NCBI RefSeq assembly: GCF_051488665.1
Contig: NZ_JBPSEG010000001.1
Location: 372,001 to 436,000, forward strand
From: Melioribacter sp051488665
GTDB taxonomy: Bacteria > Bacteroidota > Ignavibacteria > Ignavibacteriales > Melioribacteraceae
DNA: 64,000 bases
Reading direction: 5' to 3'
The notes beneath the pieces are model-generated. The model was not told where the DNA came from and did no database searches. It was given only the letters and a program-made list of their open reading frames with translations. A program made the translations under genes and the position numbers. Below are positions 60,676 through 64,000 of the stretch, piece after piece; position 1 is the stretch's first letter; every line of letters begins with the position of its first letter.

Positions 60676-61287
60676 TTAATTATGAAATTTTTTTTCGCCC
60701 GCCTTTATTTCCAACGGAATATAATCTTCCTTTGAAGGTATTGCACAGGAATAATTCGGATTGTAAGCGCAATACGGATTATAAGCAAGATTAAAATCGA
60801 CTGTGTAAATATAATTCGGATCGTCCTGTTTTTCAAAATCGAGATACCTGCCCACTCCATAGGATTCTTTGTTTGTAGTTTTATCCGTAAACCAGATGGA
60901 ATAATATTTTGTCCCGTCCTTTCCCGTCGATTCGTATACATTTACCTTAAATTCTTCTCCGTCGTAACGAAATTTCACATAACCGAATTTAACCGTTTCC
61001 CTCGGCTCGCCTTTAGTGCCGTATATTATCACAGTGTCTTTTTCCGGGTATTCGTACAATTTACTTGTGAAAACGAAATCGGGCTTTACATCGAAATAAT
61101 TCAGTTCGTGAAATTCCACTTTATTTTTGAAATTAAACGGCGACCTGGGGTCCGACTTCATAAACTCGTTAACTTGCGCGCGGTGTTCTTCGATTCTTTT
61201 TATATAAGCCTCTTCTTCGGGCGACAATTTATCCGAGCATGAGAAAAGTAAAACAGACAAAAACATTACGTATAAAATTTGTTTCAT
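60676..61287 (-). CDS. DUF1684 family lipoprotein
   Basis: 203 residues. Lipoprotein signal with lipobox L-F-S-C at about 16 (MKQILYVMFLSVLLFSCSD). DUF1684 core: EEHRAQVNEFMKSDPRSPF, FELNYFDVKPDFVF-like strand, and the conserved GRYLDF...NYIYTVDFNLAYNPYCAYNPNYSCAIPSKEDYIPLEIKAGEK at the end. The family is widespread in Bacteroidota-type bacteria and of unknown function. It overlaps mutS by 4 nt and precedes aroF by 14 nt. Confidence 0.9.
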   Translation of the reverse strand: MKQILYVMFLSVLLFSCSDKLSPEEEAYIKRIEEHRAQVNEFMKSDPRSPFNFKNKVEFHELNYFDVKPDFVFTSKLYEYPEKDTVIIYGTKGEPRETVKFGYVKFRYDGEEFKVNVYESTGKDGTKYYSIWFTDKTTNKESYGVGRYLDFEKQDDPNYIYTVDFNLAYNPYCAYNPNYSCAIPSKEDYIPLEIKAGEKKFHN

Positions 61288-63902
61288 GTTTTTTTCTCTT
61301 CTTTTATTTTTTTCTTTAATTCGTTCAATTTATTGAGCGCCTCAATCGGCGTAATTGAATCGATCGGCAAATCCTCAATTTCTTTCCGCAATTCTTCGTC
61401 TTTCATTTCGAAGAGATTAATTTGCATCTCGTCGATTTTTCTCATGCGGGAAATTTTTTCTTTCTTAATTTCATAAGGAGTAAGTTCTTTGCTCTCGAGA
61501 TTAATCAAAATTTCTTTTGCCCGGTTTGTAACATAAACCGGCAATCCAGCCATCTGCGCCACCTGAATTCCGTAACTGTGGTCTGCGCTGCCGGGTTTTA
61601 CTTTATGCAGGAAGATAACTTTATCGCCGTATTCTCTTACATCGACTTTATAATTTTTAATTCTGGGAAAAATCTCCGCCATTTCGTTCAACTCGTGATA
61701 GTGAGTTGCAAAAAGAGTTTTGGCTGCAATTTCAGGATTTTCGTGCAAATATTCCGTAATTGCCCAGGCAATCGAAATACCGTCGAATGTGCTTGTGCCT
61801 CTTCCTATTTCATCGAGCAGAATGAGACTTTTACTTGTAGCGTTGTTCAAAATATTTGCCGCTTCCTGCATTTCAACCAGGAAAGTGCTTTCGCCGGTTG
61901 TAATGTTATCGCTGGCTCCGACGCGCGTAAATATTCTGTCGACTATGCCTATTCGCGCTTCTTTAGCCGGCACGTAAGAACCGATTTGCGCCATTAATAC
62001 AATCAAACCAATCTGCCTCAAATAAACGGACTTACCCGCCATATTCGGACCGGTAAGAATTATTATCTGGTCTTCCGAAGAAGACAAATGACAACTATTT
62101 GGAGTAAATTTTTCGCCGGGAGGTAAAATTTGCTCGACTACCGGATGCCTTCCGTCAACTATGTCGATAACATCCGACTCGTCGACCGTGGGTTTTACGT
62201 AATTGTATTGCTCGGCGCACTCGGCAAACGAGAGAAAACAATCGAGCATGGCAATCAAACGGGCATTCGTCTGTACCGGCTCGGTAGCCGCTGCAATCTG
62301 GTACCTGATTTGCTCGAATAACTCGAACTCGAGCCTGGAAATATTATCCTGCGCGTTAAGAATTTTTTCTTCGTATTCTTTTAACTCAGGAGTAATATAA
62401 CGCTCGCTGTTAACCAGAGTTTGTTTCCTGATGTAGTGAGAGGGCACTTTATCTTTATTTGCGTGACTTACTTCGATATAATAACCGAAGACCTTGTTGT
62501 AACTGACTTTCAAAGAAGAAATACCCGTCTTTTGTCTTTCTTCCTTTTGCAGATTGGAAATCCATTCTTTTGCGTTGAATGCCAGATTGCGCAATTCGTC
62601 AAGCTCCGGATTATATCCCGGTTTAATTACGCCGCCGTCGTTAATAGAAGCAGGCGGTTCTTCATTGATAGCGTTTTCAATTTTGGAAACCAATTCTTCG
62701 AGAGGATTCAATTTGTCGTTGATTTGTCTCAGAGTTTCAGCCTTCGATTGATCGAGCAGTTGTTTTATCAATGGGATTTTTTTGAGAGAATTTTTCAGAT
62801 TGATTACTTCCCTCGGATTGATTCTGCCCGTGCATGCTCTGGCAATTAATCTTTCGATGTCGCCGATTTCGCTTAACTCTTCGCGTAAGTTTTTTCTGAG
62901 AATTTTATTCGCGAATAATTCTTCAACGCATTCCTGCCTTTTGAGTATCGGTTCGAGTTTTTTTAACGGAGTTGTAATCCACCGTTTAAGAAGACGTCCG
63001 CCCATCGAAGTGGAAGTTTTATCGAGAATCGATATGAGCGACCCTTCTCTTTCTCCGCTTTGAATTGTAAATAAAATTTCGAGGTTTCTTTTTGTGGAAT
63101 AATCGAGCGCCATATACTCGGTCGGATTATACACCGAGATACGGTTTATATGCGGAAGGTTGGCTTTTTGAGTTTCGCGCAAGTAGTTAAGTGCCGCTCC
63201 CGCCGCCGAGACGGCAAGATTCATATTTTCGATTCCAAAACCTTTCAAGGTTTTGACCTCGAAATGATTCAGTATCAAATCCTGACAATAGTCGAAGTCG
63301 AAAATCCAGTCGTCAATTTTGGTAATTCTTGCGTCGCCGGCATATCTTACGATTAACGGCTCGAGTAAATTCTTCAGTTTTTTGGGTATTAAAATTTCGG
63401 CGGGATTTATAAGCCCGAGCTGCTCGGGCAATAATTTTTTGTCTGTTTCATAAGTTTGAAATTCGCCTGTCGAAATGTCGCAAAATGCGAGTCCGAATCT
63501 ATCATCGTCGCCGTATATCGAAAGCAGGTAATTATTTTTTTTATGGTCGAGCAATTTATCGGAGAAAGCCACACCGGGCGTAACCACTTCTATTACTTCC
63601 CGTTTAACAATTCCTTTGGCGAGTTTAGGGTCTTCCACCTGTTCGCACACCGCCACCCTGTAGCCGGCGCGCACAAGTTTGGGAAGATACGAATCGATAG
63701 CGTGATGCGGAAACCCGGCAAGCGGTACGTCTTCTGCCGCTCCGTTGGCTCGTTTGGTTAATGTAATGCCCAAAACTTTCGAAGCTATTTTTGCGTCTTC
63801 CTCAAACGTCTCGTAAAAATCCCCCATCCTGAAAAGCAGGATCGTATCGGGATATTCCTTCTTTATCCTCGTATACTGAGCCATTAACGGGGTAACACTC
63901 AT
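61284..63902 (-). CDS. mutS: DNA mismatch repair protein MutS
   Basis: 872 residues. Mismatch recognition motif GDFYETF (Phe-Tyr-Glu) near residue 27-33, connector and lever domains, Walker A GPNMAGKSVYLRQI, Walker B ILLDEIGRGTSTFDGISIAWA, THYHEL, and helix-turn-helix at the C-terminus. Scans DNA for mispairs and recruits MutL. The ATG at 63902 gives the conserved MSVTPLMAQYTRIKKEYPDTILLFRMGDFYE start. Confidence 0.97.
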   Translation of the reverse strand: MSVTPLMAQYTRIKKEYPDTILLFRMGDFYETFEEDAKIASKVLGITLTKRANGAAEDVPLAGFPHHAIDSYLPKLVRAGYRVAVCEQVEDPKLAKGIVKREVIEVVTPGVAFSDKLLDHKKNNYLLSIYGDDDRFGLAFCDISTGEFQTYETDKKLLPEQLGLINPAEILIPKKLKNLLEPLIVRYAGDARITKIDDWIFDFDYCQDLILNHFEVKTLKGFGIENMNLAVSAAGAALNYLRETQKANLPHINRISVYNPTEYMALDYSTKRNLEILFTIQSGEREGSLISILDKTSTSMGGRLLKRWITTPLKKLEPILKRQECVEELFANKILRKNLREELSEIGDIERLIARACTGRINPREVINLKNSLKKIPLIKQLLDQSKAETLRQINDKLNPLEELVSKIENAINEEPPASINDGGVIKPGYNPELDELRNLAFNAKEWISNLQKEERQKTGISSLKVSYNKVFGYYIEVSHANKDKVPSHYIRKQTLVNSERYITPELKEYEEKILNAQDNISRLEFELFEQIRYQIAAATEPVQTNARLIAMLDCFLSFAECAEQYNYVKPTVDESDVIDIVDGRHPVVEQILPPGEKFTPNSCHLSSSEDQIIILTGPNMAGKSVYLRQIGLIVLMAQIGSYVPAKEARIGIVDRIFTRVGASDNITTGESTFLVEMQEAANILNNATSKSLILLDEIGRGTSTFDGISIAWAITEYLHENPEIAAKTLFATHYHELNEMAEIFPRIKNYKVDVREYGDKVIFLHKVKPGSADHSYGIQVAQMAGLPVYVTNRAKEILINLESKELTPYEIKKEKISRMRKIDEMQINLFEMKDEELRKEIEDLPIDSITPIEALNKLNELKKKIKEEKKT

Positions 63903-63929
63903 ACCGGTAAATCTCGATTTTTTGGGATA

Positions 63930-63960
63930 AAAATATACTATAATGAATGACGAATAACAA
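63930..63960 (-). promoter_or_regulatory. Promoter of mutS (TTG-N20-TATATTTT)
   Basis: Minus strand TTG at 63960-63958, 20-nt spacer, TATATTTT at 63937-63930. The final 98 nt of the window contain only this mutS leader; no other gene is seen there. Confidence 0.55.
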
Positions 63961-64000
63961 TTTGGGTTTGATTCAAGGAAGGTTGTAACAAATTAAATTT

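Overview
The window is a dense, mostly housekeeping stretch of a low-to-moderate GC bacterial chromosome, probably from the Ignavibacteria (Bacteroidota/Chlorobi side of the FCB group). Three things suggest this: a subtilase ending in a type IX secretion sorting domain (NYPNPFN...), 2-oxoacid:ferredoxin oxidoreductase genes, and promoters of Bacteroidota type (TTG, 19-20 nt, TAnnTTTG/A/T). Shine-Dalgarno sites (GGAGG) are nevertheless used. Genus and species cannot be proven from the sequence alone. No rRNA, IS, prophage or CRISPR array is visible; three intact tRNA genes are present.

Layout. 1-4.9 kb: a TPR protein running off the left edge, a second TPR protein behind tRNA-Leu, then an ECF sigma/anti-sigma operon with Spy/CpxP-like periplasmic proteins on both sides, served by a mirror-symmetric divergent promoter. 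4.9-11 kb (minus strand): two SDR reductases, folE and a eukaryote-type 6-pyruvoyl-tetrahydropterin synthase, which read together as a tetrahydropterin pathway, followed by two peroxiredoxins, dodecin, leucyl aminopeptidase and NrnA. 11-17.5 kb: KorB/KorA, DsbD and NAD synthase. 17.5-23.3 kb: PspC and LiaF-like membrane proteins, MGMT-like protein, YjbQ, a cNMP-binding protein, prfB with a +1 frameshift site that uses UAA, miaA, pcm and a UPF0316 protein.

23.4-24.5 kb: tRNA-Gly, then five near-identical ~99-bp tandem units, each carrying the 5' half of tRNA-Cys, ending in one intact tRNA-Cys and a small GIY-YIG endonuclease. This is the most unusual locus in the window. 24.6-27.4 kb: riboflavin operon ribD (deaminase only), ribE, ribBA, ribH. 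27.4-31.5 kb: uvrA, YigZ family and an Rrf2 regulator. 31.5-37.3 kb: lepA-lepB-subtilase-methyltransferase-unknown operon. 37.4-43.3 kb: a secreted beta-propeller protein, HAD phosphatase, and a histidine kinase/NtrC regulator/outer-membrane protein operon.

43.4-48.7 kb: epimerase, htpG, a 55-residue TatA, and a porin/FMN-binding/His-rich membrane protein operon. 48.8-54.8 kb: TetR, TolC, HlyD, two ABC-2 permeases and an outer-membrane protein, with no ATPase gene; the TetR gene and the tolC gene share a palindromic putative operator. 54.8-63.9 kb: a very long GH13 protein, tyrA, aroF, a DUF1684 lipoprotein and mutS. Several start codons were moved downstream of the longest open frame where a ribosome-binding site or family alignment supports it.
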